Assembly: GCA_051872335.1 (NCBI GenBank)
Contig: JBJEDT010000055.1
Location: 1-57,319, forward strand
Reading direction: 5' to 3'
Source: SUG2458 sp051872335
GTDB lineage: Bacteria; Bacillota_I; Bacilli_A; RFN20; CAG-826
DNA length: 57,319 nucleotides
The position numbers were made by a program, and so were the translations under genes. The notes beneath the pieces are model-generated. The model saw nothing but the letters and a program-made list of their open reading frames with translations, was not told the DNA's origin and ran no database searches. Shown here piece after piece: positions 27,872-37,186 of this stretch; positions within the stretch are counted from its first letter, which is position 1; each line of letters begins with the position of its first letter.

Positions 27872-27900
27872 TTTACTAAATAGTTACATTAAGATAAAAT
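27872..27900 (+). promoter_or_regulatory. Promoter of ackA
   Basis: TTTACT (27872-27877) and TAAAAT (27895-27900) with a 17-base spacer, 25 bases before the ackA start. Confidence 0.6.
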
Positions 27901-27925
27901 AATTTTGTTTATCGGAGGTAAAAAT

Positions 27926-29122
27926 ATGTCAGTAAAAGTTATGGCAGTAAATGCTGGTAGTTCTTCATTAAAATTTAAACTTTATTTAATGCCAGAAGAA
28001 AAAGTAATTTGTAAAGGTATCGCTGATCGTATTGGTCATGATGATGGTATTTTTGAAATCAAACATGATAATGGCTCAAAAAAAATCGTTACACCTTTGC
28101 CAGATCACGCGGTTGCTGTTGAATTATTATTAGAAAATTTAATTAGTGAAAAGATTATTGCATCATTAGATGAAATTAGTGGTGTTGGACATCGTATTGT
28201 TCAAGGTGGTAGCTATTTTTCAGGATCAGTCTTATTTGATGATGATGCAGAAGATAAAATTGAGTCTTTAATTCCACTAGCTCCATTACATAATGCTGCT
28301 CACTTAATTGGATTTAGAGCTTTTAAGAAAGTTCTTCCTAATGTTAAAAATGTCGCTGTTTTTGATACAGCATTCCATCAAACAATGGAACCACAAGATT
28401 ATCTATTCCCAATTCCATATGAATACTATGAAAAATATGCTACACGTAGATATGGTGCTCATGGTACTTCACACTTATATTTATCATTAAAAGCAAAAGA
28501 ATACTATACAAAAGAAAAAGGTAATAAATTAATTACTTGTCACTTAGGTAGTGGTGCTTCAATTAGTGCTATTTCAGATGGTAAATGTGTAGCTACCTCA
28601 ATGGGACTTACACCTTTAGGTGGTATTATGATGGGAACAAGATGTGGTGATATGGATCCATCTGTTTTCCAATATGTTGCTAAATGTACAGGAATGAGTA
28701 TTGAAGAAACATATCAAACATTTAATAAAAAATCTGGTTTATTAGGTGTTTCAGGAGTTTCAAATGACTCACGTGATGTCTTTAAAGGTGTTGAAGAAGG
28801 AAATCAACGTTGTGTATTAGCAAATGAAATGTTTGTACGCCGTGTATGTGATTTTATCGGACAATATTTTGTACGTCTTGGTGGTTGTGATGTTTTAGTC
28901 TTCTCAGCTGGTATTGGTGAAAACGTTCCTGAATTCCGTAGAATGATTTGTGAACAATTAAGAGAACCTTTAGGAGTCGAATTAGATGAAGAATTAAATA
29001 ACTGTCGTTCTGTCGAAAGAGTTATTTCTAAACCAACTTCTAAAGTTAAAGTTGTTTTAATTCCAACCGATGAAGAAGTAGTGATTGCAAGAGATACAGT
29101 AGATATTTTAAATCTAAAATAA
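27926..29122 (+). CDS. ackA: Acetate kinase
   Basis: Converts acetyl phosphate and ADP to acetate and ATP, the ATP-yielding end of acetate fermentation. The 398-aa protein starts MSVKVMAVNAGSSSLKFKL and has the other ASKHA motifs: GHRIVQGG, VFDTAFH, CHLGSGAS and GIGENVPE. CGGAGG lies before the ATG at 27926; an upstream in-frame ATG at 27905 would precede the ribosome site and was rejected. No pta gene is adjacent. Confidence 0.97.
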   Translation: MSVKVMAVNAGSSSLKFKLYLMPEEKVICKGIADRIGHDDGIFEIKHDNGSKKIVTPLPDHAVAVELLLENLISEKIIASLDEISGVGHRIVQGGSYFSGSVLFDDDAEDKIESLIPLAPLHNAAHLIGFRAFKKVLPNVKNVAVFDTAFHQTMEPQDYLFPIPYEYYEKYATRRYGAHGTSHLYLSLKAKEYYTKEKGNKLITCHLGSGASISAISDGKCVATSMGLTPLGGIMMGTRCGDMDPSVFQYVAKCTGMSIEETYQTFNKKSGLLGVSGVSNDSRDVFKGVEEGNQRCVLANEMFVRRVCDFIGQYFVRLGGCDVLVFSAGIGENVPEFRRMICEQLREPLGVELDEELNNCRSVERVISKPTSKVKVVLIPTDEEVVIARDTVDILNLK

Positions 29123-29142
29123 TTAATATTAAAAGCAAAACA

Positions 29143-29176
29143 AAACGATGTAGTTATTCGAAACTACATCGTTTTC
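29143..29176. terminator. Bidirectional terminator between ackA and malL
   Basis: 14-bp stem AAAACGATGTAGTT with its complement (29143-29156, 29163-29176). Runs of A and T at the ends let it act on both converging genes. Confidence 0.9.
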
Positions 29177-29179
29177 AAT

Positions 29180-30850
29180 TTAATTATCAGTTTTTAAAAC
29201 AACACTTTGATAAGGTAATAAGGTTCCTTCTTTATATGATTCATAATTATTTAAAACAACTTTATATCCTTTTTTGGTATATTTTTTAACATTGAATTTT
29301 TTATTATCTTTAGAATAATTACATAATACTAATATTGATTTTTTTGTTCCTTTTCTTATATATGCATAAATCTTTTTATTATGAGGACATAAATCAATAT
29401 AAGTACCAGTCTTAATTAATTTTTCTTTTTTTCTAAAATCAATTAACTTCTTATAATAATTAAAAATAGAATCGTTATCTTCATAATTAGAGATAACATT
29501 GATTTCATTCTTATTTGGATTTGTCATTAACCAAGGTTTAACAGAAGAAAAACCTCCATATTTACTATCATCCCATTGCATAGGAGTTCTTGCATTATCT
29601 CGACTTCCATTAGCAATCGATTTTTTAATATATGATTTTGGAAGATGTATCTTCTTCATTAATTTATAAATATTATGTGTTTCAACATCTTCATATTGAT
29701 CAATAGAGTCATAATGCACATTAGTCATACCTATTTCTTGACCTTGATAAATAAAAGGAGTTCCTTGTAAACAATAAATTGATGTTGCTAACATTTTGGC
29801 ACTTTCTTTATAATATTTTCCTTCATCTGTATTGAATCGACCAATTGATCTTCTTTGATCGTGATTTTCAAAAAATAATGAATTCCATGAACATCCTTGT
29901 AAATTAGTTTGATAAAAGCCCAAAATTTTCTTAAATCGTGGTAAACTGAATTTTCTTAATAACCATTTAACTCCTAAAAAATTATCAACAGATGTATGAT
30001 CAAAATTGAAAACCATAGATAATTCTTTTCTTTTTGGATCAGTTAATTTTTTAATATCTTCAATATTTGACATTACTGTTTCACCAACAGTCATGACATC
30101 ATAATTTGATAATACATTAACATTTATATCGTGTAAAAATTCATGTAAACGTGGACCATTAATGTAATATTTTCCACCTCTTAGAATTAAAAGTTCTTTG
30201 CCATCTAAGAAACGTTGATCTTTAGAAATAACATTAATGACATCACATCTAAAGCCATCAACACCCATATCACACCAGTATTTAATAATATTTTTAAATT
30301 CTTCTTGTACTCGTGGATTATCCCAGTTAACATCAGGCTGACCCTTTGCAAATAAATGCAAATAATAGGAATCAGTTTCACTAGTATATTCCCAAGCTCC
30401 TTCACCGAAAAAACCTGTCCAGTTATTTGGTGGTTTTTTACCATTTTTACCTTTTCCTTTTTTAAAAATATAATAGTTTCTATAAGGTGAATTTTCATCT
30501 TTAACGGCTTCTTTAAACCACTTATGCTCATTAGAAGTATGATTCATAACTAAATCCATTATTAATCGAATTCCCCTTTTGTGCATTTCTTCTAGCATTT
30601 TTTTAAAGTCATCCAAAGTACCAAATAAAGGATCAATATTATAATAATCTGAAATATCATAACCATTATCTTCTTGCGGTGAGCAGTAAACTGGTGATAA
30701 CCAAACACAATTAACTCCTAAATTAACAAGATGATCTAGTTTAGATATAATGCCTTTAATATCTCCAAAACCATCATTATTTGAATCACAAAATGATCGA
30801 GGATAAATTTGATAAATAATAGCATCTTTATACCAATTTGTTTGTTTCAT
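29180..30850 (-). CDS. malL: GH13 alpha-glucosidase / oligo-1,6-glucosidase
   Basis: Intracellular glycosidase cleaving short alpha-glucosides such as isomaltose, maltose or sucrose. 556 aa, the standard length for the MalL/trehalose-6-phosphate hydrolase group. GH13 motifs are present: DLVMNHTS, GFRCDVINVI (nucleophile Asp), VGETVM (acid Glu) and FENHDQRR. No signal peptide. It is divergent from the sugar symporter gene at 30959, which probably imports its substrate. The close relative TreC (trehalose-6-phosphate hydrolase) cannot be fully excluded, but no PTS gene is nearby. Confidence 0.88.
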   Translation of the reverse strand: MKQTNWYKDAIIYQIYPRSFCDSNNDGFGDIKGIISKLDHLVNLGVNCVWLSPVYCSPQEDNGYDISDYYNIDPLFGTLDDFKKMLEEMHKRGIRLIMDLVMNHTSNEHKWFKEAVKDENSPYRNYYIFKKGKGKNGKKPPNNWTGFFGEGAWEYTSETDSYYLHLFAKGQPDVNWDNPRVQEEFKNIIKYWCDMGVDGFRCDVINVISKDQRFLDGKELLILRGGKYYINGPRLHEFLHDINVNVLSNYDVMTVGETVMSNIEDIKKLTDPKRKELSMVFNFDHTSVDNFLGVKWLLRKFSLPRFKKILGFYQTNLQGCSWNSLFFENHDQRRSIGRFNTDEGKYYKESAKMLATSIYCLQGTPFIYQGQEIGMTNVHYDSIDQYEDVETHNIYKLMKKIHLPKSYIKKSIANGSRDNARTPMQWDDSKYGGFSSVKPWLMTNPNKNEINVISNYEDNDSIFNYYKKLIDFRKKEKLIKTGTYIDLCPHNKKIYAYIRKGTKKSILVLCNYSKDNKKFNVKKYTKKGYKVVLNNYESYKEGTLLPYQSVVLKTDN

Positions 30851-30902
30851 AATTTTTTCTCCTACTTATATTTTAAATCAATTGTTCCAACTTTAAAATA
30901 GA

Positions 30903-30932
30903 TTATCAATTTTATTATTGTTATGCTAAAAT
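30903..30932 (+). promoter_or_regulatory. Promoter of the GPH symporter gene
   Basis: TTATCA (30903-30908), 18-base spacer, then TAAAAT (30927-30932) with an extended TGC in front. Its position supports the ATG at 30959 over the one at 30923, which falls inside this promoter. Confidence 0.6.
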
Positions 30933-30958
30933 ATATTCGAAAGGTTAGGTTTCATAAT

Positions 30959-32512
30959 ATGGAAAAAGAATTATCAGGTCGCAATAAGTGGGGATTTGCT
31001 AGTAACTGTATTCCAAGAGATTTAACTTACGTTCTTGTAAGTTTATTCTTTTTAACATTTGTACAGTATACTTGTGGTTTTACAAATCAACAGTTTATTG
31101 TTCTTTCTTCAATCATTGTTTTATGTCGTGTATGGGATGCTGTTAACGATCCTATGATGTCGACAATTATTACTAATACTAAATCAAGATTTGGAAGATA
31201 TCGTCCATGGATTTTAATTGGTGCAATTAGTAATTCAATCTTCTTAGTATTAATGTTTTTATCTCCAGGATTATCAGGATGGGGCTATGTAGCTTATCTA
31301 GGTGTAGCTTATTTATTATATGGTATGACATTCACAATGAATGATGTATCATATTGGTCTTTATTACCACACTTAGCTAGAAGCAAAGATTCTCGTGATA
31401 AATTAACTGGTCTTGTTGCAATTTTTGCATCAATTGGTTCATTTATTTCAGGTGGATTAATTCCAATCTTAACAACAGGAAACATGATTGTTGCTTATAG
31501 AGTTTATGCTATTGTTGCAGCCATTTTATTCATTATTTCTCAATTATTGGTCTTCTTATTAGTTAAAGATAAAAATGAACCAAATGAAGAAAAAGAGAAA
31601 AATGTATCTTTAAAAGATATGTTCAAAATTATTTTCAATAATAAACAATTATTAGTAATGGCAGTTGTTGTCCTATTATATTCATTAGGATCAGTTCTAT
31701 TAAATGCATTTGGAACGAATTTCTTCTATTTTAAATTTGGTTATGATGGAACTTATATGACTATCTTTACTGTCATATATGCCTTAGGAACTATTATTGC
31801 CCAAATATTATTTGCTGGAATTGCAAAAAAACATAAACGAGCTGATATAGTAAAAGTAACAACTATAATGTTAGTTGTCGGTTACCTTATATTCTTCGGA
31901 TTATGTAATTTACCAATCGATTGGTTTGGTAATAAATATATATACCTAGTAATCTTATGCGTTGTAGGTATCGTCATTTTTGCAGGTCAAGGTATTTTCT
32001 ATTTAACAATGCTAGTTATGTTAACGAATACCATTGAGTATGATGAATGGAAAACCGGACGTCGAGAAGAAGCAATTGTTTTCTCAGTTAGACCATTTAT
32101 GGTTAAATTATCAACCGCTTTAGAACAAGGTATCTTAACATTAGTTTTAGTCATTTCTGGATTATATTCTTTAACTAATCAATTATCTGATTTAGAAGCA
32201 GCAAAAGCAGCAGGTGAACTCGCTGATATTACCGAACAAGCAAATGCTATTTTAACAACTGCTACTCCTTGGCAAATGCTAGGTTTAAATGCAGGTATGT
32301 GTGTTATTCCTGTTATTCTATACATTCTTCAATATATTTTAATTAAGAAAAAATATATTATTGATGAAGAAATGTATGAAAAAATGTTAGTAGAAATTGA
32401 TCAAAGAAAAAATCCTCAACCTGTTGAAGTTCCTGTTGAAGAAGTTAAAAAAACAACTACTCGTAAGCCAAGAACTAAAAAAGTTGTTTCGTCAGAAGAA
32501 ACTAAAGAATAA
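30959..32512 (+). CDS. GPH-family sugar:cation symporter
   Basis: Glycoside-pentoside-hexuronide transporter of the major facilitator superfamily, related to MelB. About 12 membrane segments. Family signatures: RVWDAVNDPMM in TM2 and SRFGRYRPWILIG in the following loop. After the last helix there is a basic, Pro-rich 40-residue cytoplasmic tail (KTTTRKPRTKK). The ATG at 30959 has an AGGT ribosome site about 9 bases upstream and lies after the promoter. Placement opposite malL suggests import of alpha-glucosides; the alpha-galactosidase operon nearby makes melibiose or raffinose-type sugars an alternative. Confidence 0.88.
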   Translation: MEKELSGRNKWGFASNCIPRDLTYVLVSLFFLTFVQYTCGFTNQQFIVLSSIIVLCRVWDAVNDPMMSTIITNTKSRFGRYRPWILIGAISNSIFLVLMFLSPGLSGWGYVAYLGVAYLLYGMTFTMNDVSYWSLLPHLARSKDSRDKLTGLVAIFASIGSFISGGLIPILTTGNMIVAYRVYAIVAAILFIISQLLVFLLVKDKNEPNEEKEKNVSLKDMFKIIFNNKQLLVMAVVVLLYSLGSVLLNAFGTNFFYFKFGYDGTYMTIFTVIYALGTIIAQILFAGIAKKHKRADIVKVTTIMLVVGYLIFFGLCNLPIDWFGNKYIYLVILCVVGIVIFAGQGIFYLTMLVMLTNTIEYDEWKTGRREEAIVFSVRPFMVKLSTALEQGILTLVLVISGLYSLTNQLSDLEAAKAAGELADITEQANAILTTATPWQMLGLNAGMCVIPVILYILQYILIKKKYIIDEEMYEKMLVEIDQRKNPQPVEVPVEEVKKTTTRKPRTKKVVSSEETKE

Positions 32513-32514
32513 CT

Positions 32515-32542
32515 AAAAAAGTAAGCAAGAATGCTTACTTTT
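32515..32542. terminator. Bidirectional terminator, symporter/plsC
   Basis: Stem AAAAGTAAGCA/TGCTTACTTTT (32517-32527 with 32532-32542) between convergent genes; it covers the stop codon of the acyltransferase. Confidence 0.85.
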
Positions 32543-33347
32543 CTTTTACTTCATTTTCTTCTTTTAGTTTATATTCATAATATGAGTAATTATCTCCATT
32601 TAGCAAAGTATTATTCCATATTCCCATTGCCTTATTATATAAAATTTCCATATTCTCGTTTGCTGATAAGTTTTCATTTGGATAAATAGGAGTTGCAATT
32701 TTAATAATCATACGAGGTTTAGCACTTTTAAAAACCTTATGTTTTTTAAATGTTTCCGATACTACTACCATAGGTTTATTATTTATAGCAGCATATTTAA
32801 ATGAAGTCATTTTCATTGGACGAGTTCCATTTGCATAGTAAGGCCAGACAGTACCTTCTGGATAAATAGCTACACAACTACCTTCATCAAGTCTAGTTTT
32901 AATAGCTTTTTCAAAATTACGATAATCGTGAAAGTCTGTAGGTAAAGGTAAACATCCTAAAAGCATTACAAGTTTACCAACGACAGGAATATTGATTGGA
33001 TCACTATGAGAAATTATATAAGTTCTTTTAGGGAAACCAACATATATATGTAGTAAAACAGCATCTAATAGATGAACATGATTCCCATAGATTAGAAAAC
33101 CTTCCTTACTTTTCATAAGTTCTTTTAATTTTTTCTTACCTTCTATTTTGACACCCATAAATATACGCGTATAAATAGTTAAGATTGGTTTTGCAATTAA
33201 ATAAAATAGCAACCAACTAAAAAACCTATAAAAAATATTTTTATGTATATATACAAAACCTTTTTTTAATGGTTTGTGGTTAACACCTACTCCACCAAAA
33301 TCATCTTGCATATCTTTACTATAATAAAATACTTTTTTTTCTTTCAT
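32535..33347 (-). CDS. 1-acyl-glycerol-3-phosphate acyltransferase (PlsC-like)
   Basis: Membrane-associated acyltransferase adding the second acyl chain to make phosphatidic acid. One hydrophobic segment (about 40-62) precedes the catalytic H-x4-D motif (GNHVHLLDAV) and the substrate-binding motif YPEGT. 270 aa. It begins 5 bases after the glycosyltransferase gene, so the pair probably supplies phosphatidate-derived diacylglycerol and its glycolipid. A basic, Gly-rich N-terminus of about 35 residues precedes the membrane segment. Confidence 0.85.
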   Translation of the reverse strand: MKEKKVFYYSKDMQDDFGGVGVNHKPLKKGFVYIHKNIFYRFFSWLLFYLIAKPILTIYTRIFMGVKIEGKKKLKELMKSKEGFLIYGNHVHLLDAVLLHIYVGFPKRTYIISHSDPINIPVVGKLVMLLGCLPLPTDFHDYRNFEKAIKTRLDEGSCVAIYPEGTVWPYYANGTRPMKMTSFKYAAINNKPMVVVSETFKKHKVFKSAKPRMIIKIATPIYPNENLSANENMEILYNKAMGIWNNTLLNGDNYSYYEYKLKEENEVKEK

Positions 33348-33352
33348 ACAAA

Positions 33353-34525
33353 CTACCTTTTTGCAATTACTTCATTGTAAATGATATCAGCAATTTGTAA
33401 TGATCCATTATTTTCTTTATTAACATTCTTTTTAATGTTTGCTCTATATTCTTCTAAAATAGAAGGATTTTCCATCATTTCTTTAATTGTATTTGGTATT
33501 TTTTTCAATTTGTAAACAGCCGTACCACACTTAAATTCATGAGTAAATAAGTGAGCAGTTGATTTTTCGATTGGGTGAGCATAATAATCAATCAAAACTG
33601 GAGTACCCATAAATAAAGAATCTAAAACAGCATTTGGACCTGCTTTTGTAATAAAGATATCTGCAGCCCCATAATATTCATATGCCTCTTTTGTAAACTC
33701 TAATGGAATTAAAGTCATATCTTTATTTTTTAAATTCTTTGCTCTATTTACAAAATAATTGTAGGCTGTTTTATTTTTACCAGCTAAAAAAATTATAGTT
33801 ATTGGTAAATTGCTTTTTAAAAGTAATTTACATACTTTTTGTGCTTTGCCTGATGCATAAGCTCCATCAGCAATCATAACCGTAAATTTATCTTGAGGAA
33901 TATTATATTTCAAACGGTATTCTTCTTTTGTACCACTTGCATTAGCTACTTCTTGTCTAGCTGTAAAGAAAACTTGTCTAACTTTACTAAAATCGAAATT
34001 TCTTTTTCTGATAGCCTCATTGCAAGCCTCATCATTATTGTTAATCATTAAATCACTACGATTATCCCACCATACATGAACATTGTTATCTGGATTATAT
34101 GTTATAACAGTTAATTCTGGCATATAACGCTTTTTAAGCTCAATTGCAGCAAATGTAATAAAATAATGTGTCGAAATAATCACATCTGGATTATAACTCT
34201 TCATTGCTTCAATTGTAGCATCAGTATATTTTTTGAAAACTGTACGATGAATAAATCTCATAAAATGTTGTTTACCCATGATTTCAAGAAAAATAAATAC
34301 ACCCATACCAAAGCCTTTATGCTTATTAGTTTCTTTAGTGCAACCACATAAAAACCTTTCAAATGCTTGTGTATTTTTATTTCCAGAATCATCCATAATG
34401 TAAGATTCAATTAATTCAAATTTGTCAGCATATTTTTGTTTTAAACCTTCTGCAATTGCAGACATAGACATAATATGTCCCATACCGGATTCAATATATG
34501 TTAGTAAAACTCTAGGTTTTTTCAT
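33353..34525 (-). CDS. MGDG-synthase-type glycosyltransferase (UgtP-like)
   Basis: GT28-type glycosyltransferase of the monogalactosyl/monoglucosyl-diacylglycerol synthase group, making membrane glycolipids. The N-terminal domain (about 1-165) begins PRVLLTYIESGMGHIMSMSA; the C-terminal nucleotide-sugar domain has ITKAGPNAVLDSLFMGTPVLI. 390 aa, usual length. AGGGGGG precedes the ATG. It lies downstream of the galactose operon terminator and upstream of the PlsC-like gene. UDP-glucose or UDP-galactose as donor cannot be told apart; the nearby galT makes either reasonable. Confidence 0.85.
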   Translation of the reverse strand: MKKPRVLLTYIESGMGHIMSMSAIAEGLKQKYADKFELIESYIMDDSGNKNTQAFERFLCGCTKETNKHKGFGMGVFIFLEIMGKQHFMRFIHRTVFKKYTDATIEAMKSYNPDVIISTHYFITFAAIELKKRYMPELTVITYNPDNNVHVWWDNRSDLMINNNDEACNEAIRKRNFDFSKVRQVFFTARQEVANASGTKEEYRLKYNIPQDKFTVMIADGAYASGKAQKVCKLLLKSNLPITIIFLAGKNKTAYNYFVNRAKNLKNKDMTLIPLEFTKEAYEYYGAADIFITKAGPNAVLDSLFMGTPVLIDYYAHPIEKSTAHLFTHEFKCGTAVYKLKKIPNTIKEMMENPSILEEYRANIKKNVNKENNGSLQIADIIYNEVIAKR

Positions 34526-34614
34526 AGAAGTGTCCCCCCTATTTATAAATTTTTACTACATATGTATCTTAATTGCAAGATTGAAAATTACTTTTTTTTA
34601 GACATATATCGACA

Positions 34615-34650
34615 AAATTCAAAAAAAATGGCACTTTTAAGTGCCATTTT
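34615..34650 (-). terminator. Terminator of the galactose operon
   Basis: 12-bp stem AAAATGGCACTT/AAGTGCCATTTT (34625-34636 with 34639-34650) with T residues following on the minus strand after galM. Confidence 0.9.
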
Positions 34651-34657
34651 ATATATA

Positions 34658-35686
34658 TTATTCAAAACAATAAGAGATTGTATTACTATACTCAACATTA
34701 GGTTCAACTACAGAATCATCAATACCCATATTGACTGAATTAGGGATAAATGAACATTCTAAGCAAATACCATTATGTTGTGAGTCTTGTTCTCCATTAG
34801 TTAATAGTTCATTCGTTGGATAATTGCACGTATAAATAACCATACAAGGAAAAGTAGTTCTTATAGTTAGATTCAATGATTTATCCTTATTTGTTAATTT
34901 ACATGCAACATCATTAATCGATTGTGAATTCAAAATAAATGGATGATCATAACCTCGACAAGTATGTTTTTTTAATGAATCATCGTTAATAAATTCACCT
35001 ATTGCTTTTTCTTTAGTAAAATCTAATACATTATTAACAGTATCTATTTTTGTAGAAATTAATTCATCATTAACATAACCACATTTACTAGCATTTATGT
35101 ATAATTTATCTTTTAATACATTTCCAGAACCATTTAAATTAAAACATGCATGATTTGTAAAATTGGCAATGCTTTTTTTATTGCATGAATAATTAAATTT
35201 AATATCAAATTTATTTTCATTTTCATAAATTACGTAGATAACATTTATTTTTAAAGTACCAGGAATTTTATCTTCTTTTTGTTGTATTGAACTTTCAAAA
35301 ATAATATTACAATGGTCATTATAACGTTCAATATTAAATGTGAAATCCTTATTTGATAAACCTTTTTTTCCTCCGTGTAAAAAGGAAATGTTGTTCCAAT
35401 TTTTTTCTAAGGATATACTTTTATTTTCAAAATTTAAAATTCCTTTATCAATTCTACCAGCAACTCTACCAATGGTTTTTCCAAAATATTGATCTTTTTC
35501 TACAAATGCTTCCAAAGATTTTGGAGCAATTAAAGCTTCAATTTCTTCGCCACTCTTAATCAATTTTAACGAGTATAATGAAGCACCAATTGAAAGAAGA
35601 GTCATTTTCATTCCTTGTGAATTTTTAACAATTATACGAGAAAAACTTTTATTAAGTAAATTCTCTTCTTTTATTCTAATATCCAT
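34658..35686 (-). CDS. galM: Aldose 1-epimerase (galactose mutarotase)
   Basis: Interconverts alpha and beta anomers of galactose. Motifs: FGKTIGRVAGRI, SFLHGG, FTNHACFNLNG (catalytic His) and GICLECSFIPNSVN (catalytic Glu). 342 aa. Several positions differ from the common forms, for example Cys where Tyr is usual in NHAYFNL, but the catalytic residues remain. Third gene of the alpha-galactosidase-galT-galM operon. Confidence 0.92.
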   Translation of the reverse strand: MDIRIKEENLLNKSFSRIIVKNSQGMKMTLLSIGASLYSLKLIKSGEEIEALIAPKSLEAFVEKDQYFGKTIGRVAGRIDKGILNFENKSISLEKNWNNISFLHGGKKGLSNKDFTFNIERYNDHCNIIFESSIQQKEDKIPGTLKINVIYVIYENENKFDIKFNYSCNKKSIANFTNHACFNLNGSGNVLKDKLYINASKCGYVNDELISTKIDTVNNVLDFTKEKAIGEFINDDSLKKHTCRGYDHPFILNSQSINDVACKLTNKDKSLNLTIRTTFPCMVIYTCNYPTNELLTNGEQDSQHNGICLECSFIPNSVNMGIDDSVVEPNVEYSNTISYCFE

Positions 35687-35695
35687 TTATAACTC

Positions 35696-37174
35696 CTATA
35701 AACTATTGACGAATTTTTTAAATCCTTCAAAACCTTTTTCGTTTTCTTTATAAACACCTGCATCAATTAAACATCTATTAAATTTAACAGCTACTTCTTG
35801 TCTTAAAAGTTCTTCAATAGTATCTTTATCAAATGTTTGATATTTATCTTTCAAAAATAGTATCCAATCATTATGTAATTGAAGATTTTCTGGAATATCT
35901 AAATTATTTAGTAAAACATTTTGTATTTCAGCTAATTCATTTTTAAGTCTACCTGGTAAAACAGCTAAACCCATAACTTCAATTAATCCAATATTTTCTT
36001 TCTTAATATGATGAATATCTTTATGAGGATGGAAAATACCATCTTCAAATTCTTTTGATGTTCTATTGTTTCTTAATACTAAATCCAATTGGAACTTACC
36101 ATCAACTACTCTTGCAATTGGAGTAATTGTATTGTGATATTCACCATCAAAAGCAATGATATCATTATCTTCATCACTATATTTACGCCACTTTTCTAAA
36201 ATCCTAGTAGCTAATTCTAATATGGAAGATTTACATTCAGAAGTTAAACGAACTACACTCATTGGCCAAGCAACAATACCGCATTCAACATCTTCGTATC
36301 CTTTTACTTCAAAAGAATATTTTACAGGTGCAACTGCTTCAGGGAAAGTATAGCATCCACCTTGATAATGTTCGTGAGATAAAATAGAGCCACCTACAAT
36401 TGGTAAATCAGCATTACTACCTAAAAAATAATGTGGGAACAATTCAACAAAATCTAATAATCTTTTAAAAGTTAATGGTGAAATGCTCATTGGCTCATGA
36501 GATTGCTTTAAAACAATACAATGCTCGTTAAAATAACCATATGGAGAATATTGAAAACCAAATTCTTCATCATTTAAATTTATTGGTATTATTCTATGAT
36601 TACTACGTGCTGCTTTTGATAAAGTTCCATAAAAGCCTTCATTTTCAACACATAAAGCACACTTAGGATATGATGTAGAAGCTACAGTTTTTAAACGAGC
36701 AATTTCTTTAGGATCCTTTTCTGGTTTAGAAAGGTTAATTGTTATATCAAGATTATTTCCATTAACTTCTTTTTTAAAGACAATATTATTTGCTAATCTA
36801 TCTACGCGAATATAACGATTTAAAATAGAAAAATCATAAAAATATGATGTTGCGAGTTTTGGTGATTTTGTATATAGTTTAAAGAATTTTTGTGTTACTT
36901 CACTTGGTTTTGGTAACATAACATCCATTAAGAAAGCATCAAAATTATCAATTTCAGCCATTGATTCTAATGAATATAAATTATTTTCTTTGCAATAAGA
37001 TATACAAAAGTCAATAACATCTCTTATATTTAATGAATCATCACCATCATTAAAATCATCAAGATTAAATACATGCATATACTTGTTTATATAGTATATT
37101 CTATCTTGCTTCTCGAAAAATTCATTTTCTAATCCGTAATTTACAAGTGATGAAATAGCATCAAAAATATTCAT
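35696..37174 (-). CDS. galT: UDP-glucose--hexose-1-phosphate uridylyltransferase, type 2
   Basis: Leloir enzyme exchanging UMP between UDP-glucose and galactose 1-phosphate. It belongs to the long Firmicutes-type GalT (492 aa), recognised by the central GGSILSHEHYQGG motif and the C-terminal GIFHPHKDIHHIKKENIGLI segment. Lies 12 bases after the alpha-galactosidase and 9 before galM. galK and galE are not in the window, so the pathway must be completed elsewhere. Confidence 0.93.
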   Translation of the reverse strand: MNIFDAISSLVNYGLENEFFEKQDRIYYINKYMHVFNLDDFNDGDDSLNIRDVIDFCISYCKENNLYSLESMAEIDNFDAFLMDVMLPKPSEVTQKFFKLYTKSPKLATSYFYDFSILNRYIRVDRLANNIVFKKEVNGNNLDITINLSKPEKDPKEIARLKTVASTSYPKCALCVENEGFYGTLSKAARSNHRIIPINLNDEEFGFQYSPYGYFNEHCIVLKQSHEPMSISPLTFKRLLDFVELFPHYFLGSNADLPIVGGSILSHEHYQGGCYTFPEAVAPVKYSFEVKGYEDVECGIVAWPMSVVRLTSECKSSILELATRILEKWRKYSDEDNDIIAFDGEYHNTITPIARVVDGKFQLDLVLRNNRTSKEFEDGIFHPHKDIHHIKKENIGLIEVMGLAVLPGRLKNELAEIQNVLLNNLDIPENLQLHNDWILFLKDKYQTFDKDTIEELLRQEVAVKFNRCLIDAGVYKENEKGFEGFKKFVNSL

Positions 37175-37186
37175 AAATATACCCCT

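Noticed and set aside
30851..30958. Overlapping divergent -35 boxes shared by malL and the symporter
   Set aside because: For malL the spacing from TTGATA to the nearest -10-like hexamer is 19 bases and the hexamer is poor.
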